Assembly (NCBI RefSeq): GCF_011395035.1
Contig: NZ_CP024768.1
Location: 2,579,286 to 2,643,285 of the forward strand
DNA: 64,000 nucleotides
DNA from: Pantoea cypripedii
GTDB lineage: Bacteria; Pseudomonadota; Gammaproteobacteria; Enterobacterales; Enterobacteriaceae
Reading direction: 5' to 3'
Numbering within the stretch: position 1 is the first letter of the stretch; each line of letters starts with the position of its first letter. The position numbers were made by a program, and so were the translations under genes. This document shows positions 61,919 through 64,000 of the stretch, piece after piece. The notes under the pieces were generated by a model. The model made no database searches. It was not told the origin of the DNA and saw nothing but the letters and a program-made list of their open reading frames with translations.

Positions 61919-63403
61919 TTACTCAGATGCCAGCGACAAAATGGTTTCCTGGTCGGCCTCTTCTTTATTGAGGATGCCGGTTATACGCCCTGCGTGCATT
62001 ACCATCACACGGTCACTCATGCCGAGAATCTCCGGCAGTTCCGAGGACACCATAATGATGGCCACGCCACGGTTCGCCAGCTCGCTGATCAAACGATAAA
62101 TCTCCGCTTTGGCACCCACGTCGATACCACGCGTCGGTTCATCAAGGATGAGAATTTTCGGTTGAGCCAGCAACCAGCGGGCAATCAGCACCTTCTGCTG
62201 GTTACCGCCGCTGAGGTTATTGATGATTTGGTCCATGGTCGGCGTTTTGATGTTCAGCTTGCGGATCTGCTCCATGCAGTCCTGCGCCATCTTCATATGG
62301 CTGACAAAACCGCTTTTGCCGATGTAATCCGGCATGTTGACGATGCTCATGTTCTCCAGCACCGACAGCACCAGAAACAGTCCCGATTTTTTACGGTCTT
62401 CCGTCAGGAACGCCATGCCTTTCTCAATCGCCGTGGAAGGTGAATCGATTTTCACCGGCACGCCGTCAATCAGCACTTCGCCACTGTCAAAGCTCTCCAT
62501 GCCAAACAGGCTTTCCATCACTTCACTGCGACCGGCACCCACCAGCCCGGCAACGCCGAGGATTTCCCCTTTACGCAGCGTGAAGCTGACATCTTTAAAG
62601 CGGCCTTTGCTGTTGAGGTTGCGCACCGTCAACACATCTTCGCCAATCGCATTGTTGAATTTCGGGAACAGCTGGGTCAGTTCGCGTCCCACCATCTGGG
62701 TAATCAGCGACTGACGGGTAAACTCTGTGGTGCTGTTGCTGCCCACCCAGGCACCGTCGCGGAAAATGCTGATCTCGTCGGTGATGGAAAAGATTTCATC
62801 CATTTTGTGGCTGATATAGATGATGGCTTTGCCCTGCTCACGCAGGTCGCGAATGATGGTAAACAGGTGTGAAACTTCCGTTTCCGTCAGTGCGGAAGTC
62901 GGTTCGTCCATAATCACGATGTCGGAGTTCCACGACACCGCTTTGGCAATTTCCACCATCTGCTGGGCCGCGATGCTCAGTTCACCGACCATCCGGTCGG
63001 CTTTCAGGCGGATATTCAGTTTGTTCAGCAGCTGTTGCGTCTGCTGGTTGAGCTGGCCGTGGTCAACAAAGCCGTATTTCATCGGTTCGCGACCGAGCCA
63101 GATGTTCTCAGCCACGGTCATATGAGGCACCAGATTCAGCTCCTGGTGAATCATGGAGATCCCGGAACGCAGGGCATCCATGGTGTCCTGAAACTGCACT
63201 GGCTCCCCTTTAATGCGGATGGTGCCCTTATCGGGACGATACATCCCGATAAGGCATTTCATTAAAGTGGATTTGCCCGCGCCATTTTCGCCCATCAGGG
63301 CATGTACCGACCCCGGTTTAACGCGCAGTGAGACATTGTCGAGTGCCTTCACTCCAGGGAAGAACTTGCTGATGCCTTCGGCTTCAAGCGCAAAAGCGGT
63401 CAT
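61919..63403 (-). CDS. Sugar ABC transporter ATPase, two-domain (MglA/RbsA-like)
   Basis: A 494-residue tandem ATPase. Domain 1: ALMGENGAGKSTLMKCLIGM, ISMIHQELNLVPHMTVAENI, VIMDEPTSALTETEV. Domain 2: degenerate P-loop GLVGAGRSEVMESLFGME, EDRKKSGLFLVLSVLENMSI, LSGGNQQKVLIARWL and ILILDEPTRGIDVGAKAEIY. The MGEN and WLGREPMKYG-type residues resemble MglA, but no galactose repressor or mgl context is seen, so the sugar is open. The ATG at 63403 follows GGAGG. Confidence 0.92.
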   Translation of the reverse strand: MTAFALEAEGISKFFPGVKALDNVSLRVKPGSVHALMGENGAGKSTLMKCLIGMYRPDKGTIRIKGEPVQFQDTMDALRSGISMIHQELNLVPHMTVAENIWLGREPMKYGFVDHGQLNQQTQQLLNKLNIRLKADRMVGELSIAAQQMVEIAKAVSWNSDIVIMDEPTSALTETEVSHLFTIIRDLREQGKAIIYISHKMDEIFSITDEISIFRDGAWVGSNSTTEFTRQSLITQMVGRELTQLFPKFNNAIGEDVLTVRNLNSKGRFKDVSFTLRKGEILGVAGLVGAGRSEVMESLFGMESFDSGEVLIDGVPVKIDSPSTAIEKGMAFLTEDRKKSGLFLVLSVLENMSIVNMPDYIGKSGFVSHMKMAQDCMEQIRKLNIKTPTMDQIINNLSGGNQQKVLIARWLLAQPKILILDEPTRGIDVGAKAEIYRLISELANRGVAIIMVSSELPEILGMSDRVMVMHAGRITGILNKEEADQETILSLASE

Positions 63404-63436
63404 ACATCACCTCCGTACGGCTTTGTCGGGATCGGT

Positions 63437-64000
63437 TTATTTCTGGTTCAGACTGGCGAATTTGGTGTAGTTGTCTTTGGTGATCAGCTGGAACGGGATA
63501 TCAACCACTTTTTGCACTTTCTCACCCTTGACCAGTTTGACGGCCGTTTGTACCGCGCCTTCACCCTGACCTTTCGCATCCTGGAACACACTGGCTACCA
63601 TCTTGCCGTTCTTAATCATTTGCAGCGCATCAGGCGTGCCATCCACCCCGGCGACCAGGATGTGATTCGGGTTTTTGCCAAGCGCCTGTAAGGCACCGAT
63701 CGCCATTTCGTCGTTGTTGGAGGCGATAGCCTGGATGTCATCGCCCGCCGTCAGCCAGTTGCTCACGACGTCAACCGCATCATTACGCGTGAATTTTGCC
63801 GTTTGCTTCTGTACCACTTTGATGTTCGGGTATTTCGCCACTACCGCTTCAACACCTTTGGTGCGTTCACGTGTGGATTCATTCGCCAGGTCACCCAGCA
63901 GAATGGCGACGTTACCTTTTTCACCCATCGCTTTTGCCAGCGCTTCCATTTGCAGACGACCGGCCAGTTCAGAGTCGGAGCCGACGAAGGCCATCTTATC
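63437..64000 (-). CDS. Periplasmic sugar-binding protein (RbsB-like), 5' part outside window
   Basis: 187 codons of the C-terminal part of a type I sugar-binding protein; the frame is open at the right edge, so the start and signal peptide lie beyond it. Recognisable pieces are FVGSDSELAGRLQMEALAKA, KGNVAILLGDLANESTRERT, IQAIASNNDEMAIGALQALG and ILVAGVDGTPDALQMIKNGK. It precedes the ATPase and permease genes by a short gap and completes a standard binding protein-ATPase-permease operon. Confidence 0.9.
   Translation of the reverse strand, partial: DKMAFVGSDSELAGRLQMEALAKAMGEKGNVAILLGDLANESTRERTKGVEAVVAKYPNIKVVQKQTAKFTRNDAVDVVSNWLTAGDDIQAIASNNDEMAIGALQALGKNPNHILVAGVDGTPDALQMIKNGKMVASVFQDAKGQGEGAVQTAVKLVKGEKVQKVVDIPFQLITKDNYTKFASLNQK

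Noticed and set aside
60870..64000. Second sugar ABC operon as mglBAC
   Set aside because: The ATPase is MglA-like, but the permease N-terminus and the binding-protein fragment do not specifically match galactose proteins, so no mgl symbols were assigned.

Overview
The window looks like a chromosomal segment of an Erwiniaceae-type member of the Enterobacterales (Pantoea/Erwinia-like). AMP nucleosidase, YeeO, Cbl, Nac and the Phn proteins read like close relatives of the enteric enzymes, coding is dense and GC-rich, and the intergenic REP hairpins (a GTAG foot followed by a GC-rich stem with an ATTTAT centre) are of enterobacterial type. The genus is an inference from protein and repeat style. 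I found no tRNA, rRNA or CRISPR array.

Layout. (1) 1-7.7 kb: the end of a YeeO-like MATE exporter, a branched-chain amino acid ABC operon (livKHMGF, closer to Pseudomonas bra than to E. coli liv) and amn. (2) 7.9-10.2 kb: an AT-rich patch with a two-gene 2-oxoglutarate oxygenase/SDR operon, a tiny ORF, a Ner-like regulator remnant and a dispersed repeat. (3) 10.4-21.8 kb: a purine permease, then a sugar ABC transporter plus D-lyxose-type isomerase, aldolase and PfkB kinase, flanked by a response regulator on one side and a hybrid histidine kinase on the other. (4) 21.7-33.1 kb: the C-P lyase system in two blocks, phnFGHIJKLMN and phnCDEE, each preceded by a Pho-box-like array. They are separated by an 800-base repeat region. 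(5) 33.3-36.2 kb: a GGDEF-EAL protein and a REP-associated tyrosine transposase (RAYT) flanked by its own REP pairs. (6) 36.2-57.7 kb: about 20 kb of co-directional catabolic genes: SDR, hydantoinase/oxoprolinase HyuAB, acetyltransferases, an Lrp-type regulator, GabT-like and GhrA-like enzymes, two FAD amine oxidases, a peptide-type ABC transporter, a haloacid-dehalogenase-like hydrolase and two aldehyde dehydrogenases. (7) 57.9-60.3 kb: cbl and nac. (8) 60.9-64 kb: a second sugar ABC operon, cut by the window end.

The unifying theme is nitrogen and phosphorus scavenging. I can read sigma-54 (-24/-12) promoter matches with exact spacing upstream of nac, of the aldehyde dehydrogenase-led catabolic operon, of the purine permease and of livK. 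The first two also have strong NtrC-type palindromes about 130-150 bases further upstream. The 36-57 kb block is therefore a good candidate for an NtrC-controlled pathway that imports an amine or peptide-like compound, oxidises it to an aldehyde and then an acid, and drains it through GABA transaminase and succinate semialdehyde dehydrogenase. The substrate is not identifiable from sequence alone.

The intergenic DNA carries a family of REP hairpin pairs (nine loci in the window). Three of them are embedded in a longer, modular repeat whose internal hairpin shows a compensatory base change.
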